The notes under the pieces: model-generated | Database searches by the model: none | What the model was told of the DNA's origin: nothing | Seen by the model: the letters and a program-made list of their open reading frames with translations, nothing else | From: Kaiparowitsia implicata GSE-PSE-MK54-09C | GTDB lineage: Bacteria; Cyanobacteriota; Cyanobacteriia; Elainellales; Elainellaceae | NCBI GenBank assembly: GCA_019359435.1 | Contig: JAHHHI010000020.1 | Coordinates: forward strand, 1-32,750 | Length of the DNA: 32,750 nt | Direction of reading: 5' to 3' | Shown here: piece after piece, positions 25,034-32,750 of the stretch | How positions within the stretch are numbered: the first letter of the stretch is position 1 | Layout of the letters: each line of letters begins with the position of its first letter | Program-made: the position numbers and the translations under genes

Positions 25034-26623
25034 ATGAGCATCGGATACCTTGCCCTCGTCCTCCACGCCCACTTGCCCTATGTCCGCCATCCTGAGAGCG
25101 ACTACGTCCTCGAAGAAGAGTGGCTGCATGAGGCAATTATTGAAACTTATATCCCTCTGATTAATGTCTTTGAAGGGCTAAAACGGGATGGAGTAGATTT
25201 TAAAATCACCATGAGCATGACGCCGCCGCTGGTGTCAATGTTGAGCGATCGCCTGCTGCAAGAACGGTTTGACGAGCACCTAACCCAGCTCGAATCCTTG
25301 ATTGAGCTAGAAATCGACCGCCATGCCCAGAACGGGCACATGAAATACCTAGCGGAATATTACGCGAAGGAATTTCATCAGGTGCGGCAAACCTGGGAGC
25401 GCTACGGTGGCAACCTGGTGGGCGCATTCAAGCAGTTTATGGACTCCAATAATTTGGAGATCATTACCTGCGGCGCAACCCACGGCTATCTGCCGCTGAT
25501 GAAGATGTATCCCCAAGCGGTGTGGGCCCAGCTCAAGGTGGCAGCAGAGAGCTATGAAGAACATTTTGGGCGATCGCCCAATGGCATCTGGCTTCCCGAA
25601 TGCGCCTACTACGAAGGGCTAGAGCGCATGGTAGCAGATGCAGGAATTCGCTACTTCCTAACCGATGGGCATGGGCTGCTCTATGCCCGCCCGCGTCCCC
25701 GCTTTGGCACCTACGCCCCTATTTTTACCGAATCAGGCACAGCCGCCTTTGGCCGCGATCACGAATCATCGCAGCAAGTATGGTCGTCAGAAGTTGGGTA
25801 TCCCGGCGCATCCGAATATCGCGAGTTCTACCGCGACCTAGGCTGGGATGCAGAATATGAATACATTAAGCCCTACATCATGCCCAACGGGCAGCGCAAA
25901 AATGTAGGCATCAAATACCACAAAATCACCGGCAAAGGGCTGGGGCTAAGCGACAAAGCCCTTTACGACCCTTATTGGGCGCGAGAAAAAGCCGCAGACC
26001 ACGCCAGCAACTTTATGTATAATCGCGAGCGCCAAGTAGAGCACCTATACGGCATCATGGGCCGCAAGCCCATCATCGTCTCGCCCTACGATGCGGAACT
26101 GTTTGGGCACTGGTGGTACGAAGGCCCTTGGTTTATCGACTATCTCTGCCGCAAGTCTTGGTATGACCAGGGCACCTACGACATGACCCACCTAGCCGAC
26201 TACCTCCGCGAGAATCCTACCCAACAGGTCTGCAAGCCTTCGCAATCAAGCTGGGGCTACAAGGGCTTTCATGAATATTGGCTAAATACCACTAATAGCT
26301 GGATCTACCCGCACCTACATAAGGCTGCAGAGCGGATGATTGAACTAGCCAAGCAGGAGCCCGCCGATGAGCTAGAGTGGCGAGCGCTCAACCAAGCTGC
26401 TCGCGAGGTGCTGCTGGCACAGTCGTCTGACTGGGCCTTCATCATGCGGACAGGCACGATGGTGCCCTATGCCGTGCGCCGCACCCGATCGCACCTAATG
26501 CGCTTCAACAAACTGCGTGATGACATTCTCCAAGGCAAGATCGACTCCGGCTGGCTAGAGAAGGTAGAAGCGATTGACAATATCTTTCCTAACGTCAACT
26601 ACCGCGTCTACCGCCCCCTATAG
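25034..26623 (+). CDS. Glycoside hydrolase family 57 protein, predicted 1,4-alpha-glucan branching enzyme
   Basis: GH57 enzymes act on alpha-glucans; this subgroup contains branching enzymes that make alpha-1,6 links in glycogen. The 529-residue protein carries the family's conserved regions: HAHLPYVRHPE near the N-terminus, CGATHGYLPL (about 146-155), GIWLPECAYYEG with the predicted nucleophile Glu189, and SPYDAELFGHWWYEGP with the predicted acid/base Asp353. QSSDWAFIMRTGTM near the C-terminus fits the DUF1957-like helical domain that follows the barrel. The Glu/Asp positions match well those known for archaeal GH57 branching enzymes. ATG 25034 starts right at the conserved MSIGYLALVLHAHLPY, so the start is secure even without a ribosome site. 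Cytoplasmic, no signal peptide. Confidence 0.93.
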   Translation: MSIGYLALVLHAHLPYVRHPESDYVLEEEWLHEAIIETYIPLINVFEGLKRDGVDFKITMSMTPPLVSMLSDRLLQERFDEHLTQLESLIELEIDRHAQNGHMKYLAEYYAKEFHQVRQTWERYGGNLVGAFKQFMDSNNLEIITCGATHGYLPLMKMYPQAVWAQLKVAAESYEEHFGRSPNGIWLPECAYYEGLERMVADAGIRYFLTDGHGLLYARPRPRFGTYAPIFTESGTAAFGRDHESSQQVWSSEVGYPGASEYREFYRDLGWDAEYEYIKPYIMPNGQRKNVGIKYHKITGKGLGLSDKALYDPYWAREKAADHASNFMYNRERQVEHLYGIMGRKPIIVSPYDAELFGHWWYEGPWFIDYLCRKSWYDQGTYDMTHLADYLRENPTQQVCKPSQSSWGYKGFHEYWLNTTNSWIYPHLHKAAERMIELAKQEPADELEWRALNQAAREVLLAQSSDWAFIMRTGTMVPYAVRRTRSHLMRFNKLRDDILQGKIDSGWLEKVEAIDNIFPNVNYRVYRPL

Positions 26624-27973
26624 CACCCACCGTACCGCGCTTAGTAGTATGAATGAGCCAATACATTGGCATTCAATGTATGAAATTGGAAAGACTTAGG
26701 CGTGTCATCAATATCCAACCAAACGCCTTGTGCTATGAGCGTTGCCACGCCCGACCCAAAAACCAGGCTAGGGGCTGTGACGGTTGATTTCTGGGATATC
26801 AGAGGCTAATTGATGACAGCCCCTAGGGTTGCATCCATCTCTGGATTCCACACTATGTTGCCCCTTGCTGGCGCGAATGCATTCTACAAGATCTTGAACA
26901 CTAAACATCGCAGTCCGGGAGCAATCACCATAAGCGCCAGCAGCCCATAGAAGATCTGAGGTTGTCAACCTCCTCACCCATCTTGACCGCCGCTGCTGCC
27001 TCAGGCTCGGTGGTCAAGATGGGTGGTCAGCCTCGGAGCTCAATCCTGGGGCCGCTTGGGATAATTACGCTAACGTTCATAACTAATTGGATCACCGTCC
27101 CAGAACACAAGCAGCAAATTCTGTTAGTGATTAGTTATCCTGCAGGATTTCGCTACAGCGCTTTGGTTATTTGGTTTGCCCCGGTCACTTTGATGAAGAC
27201 CAGATGAAGCACAAGTGTACTTTGTAAAAATATGATGAAGTCAGGCGAAGTAAAGCGATGAATCATATTTCTTGAAAAAAATTATTCAATACTAGATGCA
27301 CACACAGACGTGTAAAAAATAGATAAGGGTGCTTACACATTGCCACGACTCAGCAATAGTTGACACCAGAGCTAGTAGTGTGGCAACTTTGACTGGACGA
27401 TTTTCGCTTAAGTGCATCAATCTTCACACTCGCAAATATCTTTCACAAGCTTAAACATTGATAATCTACAGAACTTGTAGACATCAATGTGGCTGGAGAT
27501 ATTGAAACTCATTTTTTGAGTAAGTGGGTTGAGCGCTGTATTTTTTTGAATGTGATACTTATAGGCGTTTTTTGCAATAGCCAATCATGAGCCTAGAGTA
27601 AGAACGCTTGGAATATCGCTGAGACTATATTGAGCCGTTGAATCAGGGTAAGCGTAGCTGCTCATAATGCAGGGTGTGGCGGTTGTACATTTAAAAAATT
27701 TGGGCTCTACCGAATCTTAATCGCTTAACCTTCAAGCTTCTTATACACAACTAAAACTGCTCAAAGTATGGGATAAAGCAGTCATGATCTAGAACTTTGA
27801 CATGGAGAATTTGCGCGAGATCTCCAATGTGCACTGATCTTTGATTGCTAAACCTGTATTCAGTTTGTGATTGTTCAAGTTCATTCATGGGTTTGCATTA
27901 TATCTTCTCGGTTAATGCCTGGTGTCTATCGGGCGTTGAGAAATAACACATTGCAGTCTTTCTACTAGCCAGA
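26624..27973. other. Gene-free AT-rich region between GH57 and GT4 genes
   Basis: 1350 nt with no credible gene; frames at 26768-26977 (-) and 26962-27207 (+) lack ribosome sites and family likeness, and overlap an inverted repeat. An 8-bp hairpin ATACATTG/CAATGTAT (26661-26681) follows the GH57 gene and may end its transcript. No HIP1 site occurs from about 25.57 to 28.09 kb. The rest shows nothing I can name. Confidence 0.55.
26975..27025. repeat. 14-bp perfect inverted repeat
   Basis: CACCCATCTTGACC (26975-26988) and GGTCAAGATGGGTG (27012-27025) are exact complements around a 23-nt loop. A smaller palindrome GAGGTTGTCAACCTC lies just upstream (26959-26973). Possibly a miniature mobile-element remnant or a terminator. 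Confidence 0.6.
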
Positions 27974-29278
27974 ATGAGAATTTTATTCATCTTGAGAGAG
28001 TTTCCAGTTCTCTCTGAATCTTTCATCCTGAACCAAATTACAGGTTTGCTGATACAAGGGCATGAGGTAGATATTTACGCAACTCAGCAAGGCGATCGCA
28101 CCAAAGTTCATCCAGATGTAGAAAAGTTTAAGTTGCTGGATCGCACCCGTTACGTTCCGGCAATACCCTTCAATCACTTGGAGCGCCTATCAAAAGCAAG
28201 TGGGTTGTTCTGGAGTAATTTTTATCGGCAACCTAGGCCGCTATTAAAATCACTCAACATTTTCAAATATGGTAAGAAAGCCGCTGCTCTCAGGTTGCTT
28301 TTTTCCGTCATTCCTTTATTGGATGAGGCTCGTTACGATATTGTCCACTGTCAGTTCGGCATGTTAGGGCTAGACGCATTAACACTCAAAGAACTAGGTG
28401 CTATCAACGGTAAAATTGTGACCTCCTTTCGAGGCTATGACATTAGCTGGTTTGTTAAGGAATACGGCGATCGCGTCTATGATCCGCTCTTTCGATCAGG
28501 AGATTTTTTTCTGGCGAATTGCGAGTTCTTTAGACAACGCGCCATTCAGTTGGGATGCAATCCGCAAAAAATCGTAGTTCACGGTTCAGGAATTGACTGC
28601 GATCGCTTTCAGTATCGACCTCGCAGTTTAGATTCCAATGAAACTATTCGTATTGTCACTGTTGGGCGTTTGGTTGAAAAGAAGGGAATTGAGTATGCGA
28701 TCCGGGCCGTGGCACAGGTGCTCAAAACATACCCTAACCTAGAGTATTCAATTGCCGGTGATGGGGAATTGCGCGCATCCTTGCAGGCACTCATTGATAG
28801 CTTATGCGTGGGCGATCGCATCCATCTTTTAGGCAGAAAAAATCAGCCCGAAATTATTGAGATTCTCAATAAGGCTCACCTCTCAATTGCGCCTAGTGTG
28901 ACGGCTCAAGATGGTAATCAAGATGCTCCCGTAAACACACTTAAAGAAGCAATGGCAATGGGAATACCTGTTGTTGCAACAAGGCATGGCGGCATTCCAG
29001 AGCTGGTAGAGGAGGGAGTCTCAGGGTATCTAGTACCGGAAAGAGATGCGGGGGCGATCGCAGAAAAAATTCGAGAATTGCTAGAGCAATCTGAGCAATG
29101 GCCCGCTATGGGCCGAGCGGGTCGCGATCGAGTGAAAGCTTGTTACGATACTCGACAGCTAAACCATGAACTTATTGGCATATACCATCAACTACTTGAT
29201 AAATCGCCACCAAACTCGTCTACTACACAGGCTGCATACTCCCCCAATATTTTAGGCTCTAGCACATCTTCGATCTAG
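27974..29278 (+). CDS. Glycosyltransferase family 4 (colanic-acid WcaL-like)
   Basis: It is predicted to add a sugar from a nucleotide donor to a growing exopolysaccharide or lipid-linked glycan at the cytoplasmic membrane. The 434-residue GT-B protein starts MRILFILREFPVLSESFILNQITGL, typical of WcaL/AmsK-type GT4 enzymes. It has the C-terminal donor domain with VGRLVEKKGIEYAIRAV (about 230-247), GDGELRASLQ, and the E-x7-E motif region KEAMAMGIPVVATRHGGIPELVEEG. HIP1 sites are present within the gene. ATG 27974 starts directly on the conserved first strand. The donor and acceptor sugars are unknown. A role with the hps system is possible but the cluster is 10 kb away. Confidence 0.88.
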   Translation: MRILFILREFPVLSESFILNQITGLLIQGHEVDIYATQQGDRTKVHPDVEKFKLLDRTRYVPAIPFNHLERLSKASGLFWSNFYRQPRPLLKSLNIFKYGKKAAALRLLFSVIPLLDEARYDIVHCQFGMLGLDALTLKELGAINGKIVTSFRGYDISWFVKEYGDRVYDPLFRSGDFFLANCEFFRQRAIQLGCNPQKIVVHGSGIDCDRFQYRPRSLDSNETIRIVTVGRLVEKKGIEYAIRAVAQVLKTYPNLEYSIAGDGELRASLQALIDSLCVGDRIHLLGRKNQPEIIEILNKAHLSIAPSVTAQDGNQDAPVNTLKEAMAMGIPVVATRHGGIPELVEEGVSGYLVPERDAGAIAEKIRELLEQSEQWPAMGRAGRDRVKACYDTRQLNHELIGIYHQLLDKSPPNSSTTQAAYSPNILGSSTSSI

Positions 29279-29719
29279 AGCTTTTTCGGAAAACAAAGAC
29301 TGGTATAGCGATCCGGCATCATTGCTGAACAGAAAGACGGCTAAGATCCTTGCTCAGCAGTGGCATTTATTTCATGAATAAAACAGGATTGCTATAGTCC
29401 TAAATGGGTCATGATTTGGTGGAGTAAAGGCTACACCTTGCGGCACTAAATCATAACTTGAGCATTGCAGTCAAAAATTGAGCGTTGCTGAATTCTGATA
29501 CAAATTCGACCCTCATCTACCAATGCTGGGAGAGCTAGACCACTCAAAGTCTTCGTCATTGGGAAATTCAGGCGGCTATCAGAAATGCAAGACCTCAGAA
29601 ATTTATCCTCTTACTCAGCAGTGCCAAAAATTCAATTGAATGCGACTTGGGTGTGATAGTTCGGAAGAAAATCAAATCTTTTCAACACAGCTCAACATTA
29701 TTAGGTATCTGGAAGGATC
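29279..29719. other. Intergenic region between GT4 and GT2 genes
   Basis: 441 nt, AT-rich and without HIP1. It includes the inverted-repeat element at 29304-29396. Downstream, TTGAGCATTGC and TTGAGCGTTGC form a short direct repeat near 29458-29487. No open frame of note. Confidence 0.5.
29304..29396. repeat. Small inverted-repeat element (MITE-like)
   Basis: TATAGCGATCC (29304-29314) and GGATTGCTATA (29386-29396) are complementary at 10 of 11 positions (the eleventh a G-T pair), and TGCTGA/TCAGCA pair inside them. The 93-nt unit looks like a folded miniature element or an RNA hairpin. Confidence 0.45.
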
Positions 29720-30766
29720 ATGTCCAAACTTGTATCTATTTTAATTCCCTGCTTTAATGCAGAGCGTTGGTTAGCTGAAGCAATTGAAAGTTGCTTAAAC
29801 CAAACATACTCAAACATCGAAATCATCATTATTGATGATGGCTCGACAGATCGATCACCAGAAATTATCAAGCAGTATAGTTCGACCATTCATAGATGTC
29901 GTATCATTTCTAAGTTCACTCCTAATCGAGGAGGAAACCATGCTAGAAATCTTGCCTTTTCTCTATCCCATGGGGACTATATTCAATATCTAGACGCCGA
30001 TGACTACATCCTCCCCGAAAAGATAGAAAAGCAGGTCAATTTTCTGGAAGCGGTCAATGCAGACATTGTGTATGGTGATTGGCGTCGTCTATATCATCAA
30101 TCTGATAGCAGTATAGTTTGGGGAGATCCTCAAATTTCTGGAGAACAGTCTAATCTTTTAGAACGGTTGTTAGCCAATGATTGGTGGGTTGCGGTTGCTG
30201 CGTTTTTGTATCGCAGAGAAAGCGTTGAAAAAATTGGGGGATGGGATGAAAATCTCACAGTCGCTCAAGATAGAGATTTTTTCTTGAGATGTGTTTTGAG
30301 TGAAGCTCAGGTTGTCTATCAATCCGGTTGTGACTCCATTTATCGATATTACGGCAATGTTACTGTCTCTACCCGCAGCCATCGTCAATGGCTCTATGGT
30401 CATATCACCGCCACTGCAAAAGCAGAGAAAGCATTATCTCGGGCAGACAAGTTAACCAAATCTAACCGAGATGCAATTGCCCGAAGCTATCTCGACTCAG
30501 CTAGGGGGATGGTTCAATACGACTTCCATACTTATCTCTCACTTGTTCAGAAGATCGCTACCCTTGATCCGAGTTCTAATTTTAATAGCTATCGATTTTC
30601 CTTCAAAGCTGTTCAATCACTTTTTGGGTTCGAAAGAGCAGAGAAACTAGTTGGCTTACTCCTTTTAACAAAAATAAAAATGAATTCGAGGAAGGGCAAA
30701 CTAACTCAATGGCTTCAACTTCAAAAGGATGAATTCTCGACCCAGCCTTCTTCAGACAATGCTTAA
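29720..30766 (+). CDS. Glycosyltransferase family 2
   Basis: This is a predicted inverting GT-A glycosyltransferase making surface polysaccharide. The 348-residue protein begins MSKLVSILIPCFNAERWLAEAI, followed by CLNQTYSNIEIIIIDDGSTD, the standard GT2 nucleotide-sugar site. NRGGNHARN and YLDADDYI provide the DxD metal site (about residues 92-97), and the WDENLTVAQDRDFFLRC segment holds the expected acidic catalytic region. There is no membrane anchor. AAGGAT ahead of ATG 29720 gives an acceptable ribosome site. Base composition is lower in G+C than the left half of the window and no HIP1 site occurs in the gene or its flanks (about 29.07-31.30 kb), which suggests acquisition from elsewhere. 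The acceptor is unknown. Confidence 0.9.
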   Translation: MSKLVSILIPCFNAERWLAEAIESCLNQTYSNIEIIIIDDGSTDRSPEIIKQYSSTIHRCRIISKFTPNRGGNHARNLAFSLSHGDYIQYLDADDYILPEKIEKQVNFLEAVNADIVYGDWRRLYHQSDSSIVWGDPQISGEQSNLLERLLANDWWVAVAAFLYRRESVEKIGGWDENLTVAQDRDFFLRCVLSEAQVVYQSGCDSIYRYYGNVTVSTRSHRQWLYGHITATAKAEKALSRADKLTKSNRDAIARSYLDSARGMVQYDFHTYLSLVQKIATLDPSSNFNSYRFSFKAVQSLFGFERAEKLVGLLLLTKIKMNSRKGKLTQWLQLQKDEFSTQPSSDNA

Positions 30767-31103
30767 AAAACACGCAGCATGTTCGAAACTTTAGAGCACA
30801 GGGAAATCTGCTACATCTTCACGACTTGGAAGGTTAGCTATTTTCAGAACGAAAGAATAGGGATTTGAGCCACTGGACTAGGCGTTGAAACCCTTATTCC
30901 CTCAATTAGCCTTTTCAAGTTGTGACATCCTCAAGTTTTCTTAAACATAACATCAGTCTGGCAGATGCCTAAACTGATCTGCCTGCAGTGCAGGCAGATC
31001 AGTTTAGCGTTGTTTCATCTCCTCGCTGCGGAGCTGAAACAACGCTATCGAACTTACATTTAACCCAAACTTAGGGTTTGCGATCTCTTATCAGCTTGAT
31101 GTA
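30767..31103. other. Intergenic region between GT2 and glycine-zipper genes
   Basis: 337 nt between convergent genes, dominated by the twin hairpin at 30969-31045. A further AACCC...GGGTT pair lies at about 31061-31077. No open frame. Confidence 0.55.
30969..31045. repeat. Back-to-back twin hairpin (BIME-like)
   Basis: The first is a perfect 39-nt palindrome: CTAAACTGATCTGCCTGCA (30969-30987), one base, then its exact complement (30989-31007). The second starts on the same base: GCGTTGTTTCA (31007-31017) pairs with TGAAACAACGC (31035-31045), with inner CTCC/GGAG past a T-C mismatch and a 7-nt loop. Neither has a T-run after it. It could stop transcription from both sides or be a mobile palindromic unit. 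Confidence 0.75.
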
Positions 31104-32264
31104 TTAACGGACTGCGTTAGCGGCTCGGTTCCAAGCATCTTGTACTGCAAACTTTGCCTTCTCCCATGCGAGTCCTGCTCCATTGTGGCGACGCTCGTAA
31201 TCGCGACGTAGTTCTGGTTCTACTTGATCAAAGGTTCTACCGGTGCCCTGATACTGGCTATAGCCGTCGTAGCCTAGTCTGTATGCAGGTTCGTAGGCTT
31301 CATAGCGATCGCCCTGCTGGTAATAGGGACGGGAGCTAAAGTTGCTGCGCCAGTAGTCGTTATCGTTGTGGCCATGAGAGGCAGGGCGATCGCCTCCAGT
31401 CACTGCATTAGCGGCGCGATTCCAAGCATCCTGCACCGCAAATTTTGCCTTTTCCCATGCTAAACCCGCACCACCGTTCTGCTGCTCGTAGTTACGGCGC
31501 AGTTCTGGTTCTACTTGATCGAAGGTTCTACCAGTGCTCCGATAATATCCATAGCCGCCATAGCCGAGTTGATAAGCAGGTTGATAGTCTTCGTAGCGTG
31601 CGCCCTGTTCATAGTAGGGACGAGAGTTAAAGTTGTTACGCCAGTACTCATCTTCGTCACGATAACGCACGCTCTGATCGACTCGCTCCCAGGCATCGCG
31701 AGACGCATCGCGGGCATCATCCCAGCGCAGTCGTGAATTGCCAGAGTTCGATTCGTAATCGCGCCGCAGATCCGGTTCAACTTCATCAAAACTGCCGCTG
31801 CGCACGCTGTAGCGCGAATATCCCTCATACCCGGTGCGGTAAGCAGGCTGATAATCTTCATAGGTATAGTCATCAGCCTTAGCATAGGGTCGCGATGCAT
31901 AGTTCTCGCGCCAAAAGTCATCATTAACCGTAGGATTGGCAGCTTCAGCTGCACTCTTGCCGATTAACCCGCCTACAAAACTACCGATGGCCGCACCTGC
32001 TACTGCCCCCACGGGGCCACCAATTGCCCCCACAGCAGTACCAATGACGCCAGCCGCCGCGGCTCCAATGCCTGTGCCCACTGGATGCGCCCCAGGCTCA
32101 CCCGAAAGAGGGTCGCGATTTGCATCCGCCTCGATCAAGTCGGGGCGATCTGGATCTATAGCATGGTCTCGATCAACCACTCTGTTTTCGGACAATGGAT
32201 TGTTCGGGTTATTAATGTTATTCGGATTGTTGGGATCTTGTGGATGCCGTTCTCTAGTATTCAT
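31104..32264 (-). CDS. Glycine-zipper protein with three tandem aromatic repeats
   Basis: The molecular function is unknown; related proteins are usually hypothetical or linked to stress responses. After a polar N-terminus with Asn-Pro runs (about 8-24) comes a glycine zipper (about 62-105: GTGIGAAAAGVIGTAVGAIGG... to GGLIGK) that should insert in or associate with membrane. Three repeats follow at about 115-195, 205-287 and 303-386. Each has a (D/E)-(F/Y)-W-R-x-N-(F/Y)-x-S-R-P-Y start, a YEDYQPAY-x-x-GY core, TFDQVEPELRRDYE and a WEKAKFAVQDAW end. Repeats 2 and 3 are nearly identical in DNA with a 291-bp offset, so the duplication is recent. GAGGT stands 5 nt before the ATG at 32264. No signal peptide. 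Confidence 0.85.
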   Translation of the reverse strand: MNTRERHPQDPNNPNNINNPNNPLSENRVVDRDHAIDPDRPDLIEADANRDPLSGEPGAHPVGTGIGAAAAGVIGTAVGAIGGPVGAVAGAAIGSFVGGLIGKSAAEAANPTVNDDFWRENYASRPYAKADDYTYEDYQPAYRTGYEGYSRYSVRSGSFDEVEPDLRRDYESNSGNSRLRWDDARDASRDAWERVDQSVRYRDEDEYWRNNFNSRPYYEQGARYEDYQPAYQLGYGGYGYYRSTGRTFDQVEPELRRNYEQQNGGAGLAWEKAKFAVQDAWNRAANAVTGGDRPASHGHNDNDYWRSNFSSRPYYQQGDRYEAYEPAYRLGYDGYSQYQGTGRTFDQVEPELRRDYERRHNGAGLAWEKAKFAVQDAWNRAANAVR

Positions 32265-32750
32265 AATGACCTCAGTTTTGTTAATTTGGTTTGTTAAACC
32301 ACATACACGATAAGCCTAGGCTTAATAAGCCAAAGATTCGTCTCCCTATAGCTAGAAGTACAATCCTGCATATAACGCTCTTCAGTTACTCTAGCGGTAG
32401 ATAATCTAGGGTATAAGGGTTGAGAGCTAGGCAGAAAAGATGATAGCGCCGCGTGCAGCTAGGTCAACCGTGAGATTCGTAGATGAATATTGCGAAAGTT
32501 ACCGAGACCTCTTTGTTGACTCAGATCTTGCCTCTTGGCCGGGGGGATGAGAGAAAAGCGATTATCTTAAATGTCAAGCCTGTTATGAGATCGCATAACG
32601 TGACGGGTATCTTGCTGCAGACAAAAAATCAGCACCACCATCTAACCCTAAATCATTGTTAGAGTCTTGCTCAACAGAGCGAATAACAAGATGCTAAAAA
32701 CAGAGCAACCGTTAATTTTTCTCAGTGGCTAAAGTAGGAGGCTGCCAAGG
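32265..32750. other. Right-end intergenic region
   Basis: About 486 nt to the window edge. It should hold the promoter of the glycine-zipper gene. AAGCCTAGGCTT (32312-32323) is a perfect 12-bp palindrome 48 nt upstream of that gene and could be an operator. A 59-codon plus-strand frame at 32483-32662 has no ribosome site or resemblance and is not called. Confidence 0.45.

Noticed and set aside
26962-27207. 81-codon plus-strand frame with a hydrophobic stretch
   Set aside because: Starts inside an inverted repeat, lacks a ribosome site and resembles nothing I know.
32483-32662. 59-codon plus-strand frame
   Set aside because: No ribosome site and no recognisable motif; length is within chance expectation.

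Overview
The window is chromosomal DNA of a cyanobacterium, very probably filamentous. The octamer GCGATCGC (HIP1) recurs through most of it. The gene set includes photosystem II D2, Ycf4, the phylloquinone-pathway NDH-2 enzyme NdbB, an NrtS-type transporter and an hpsA-B-C-D cluster. The hps genes are known from gliding, hormogonium-type filamentous cyanobacteria. No rRNA, tRNA, CRISPR array, transposase or prophage gene was found.

Left part (1-9.7 kb), housekeeping: the 5' end of psbD leaves the window on the minus strand, divergent from ycf4 across a 917-nt spacer. Then follow a cyclophilin-type lipoprotein (+), a GNAT acetyltransferase (-), a two-ACT-domain protein (+), a small NrtS-like membrane protein (+), a phospholipase-D-like protein with an inserted EF-hand loop (+), ndbB (+) and rpmB (+), the last with a clear promoter and terminator. 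Spacers carry short tandem repeats of 20, 13 and 16 bp.

Centre (9.7-17.5 kb), motility and polysaccharide: hpsA encodes a 1696-residue protein with a prepilin-like N-terminus. It is followed by a strong intercistronic hairpin and three pseudopilin genes, hpsB, hpsC and hpsD. A perfect 17-bp inverted repeat and a cyanobacterial dispersed repeat close the cluster. The glycosyltransferases hpsE-G known from Nostoc are not adjacent.

Right-centre (18.2-26.6 kb): a tail-anchored protein of unknown function (323 aa) converges on a SAM methyltransferase. A very acidic 1411-aa tail-anchored protein (-) follows, divergent from a GH57 alpha-glucan enzyme. The spacer between the methyltransferase and the acidic gene contains an 85-94-nt nested inverted repeat that looks like a structured RNA and matches nothing I recognise. 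It is the best candidate here for something undescribed.

Right end (26.6-32.75 kb): an AT-richer, gene-sparse area with two unrelated glycosyltransferases (GT4 and GT2), several MITE- or BIME-like inverted repeats including a back-to-back twin hairpin, and a glycine-zipper protein with three tandem aromatic repeats (-). HIP1 is absent from the GT2 gene and its flanks, which suggests a different origin.
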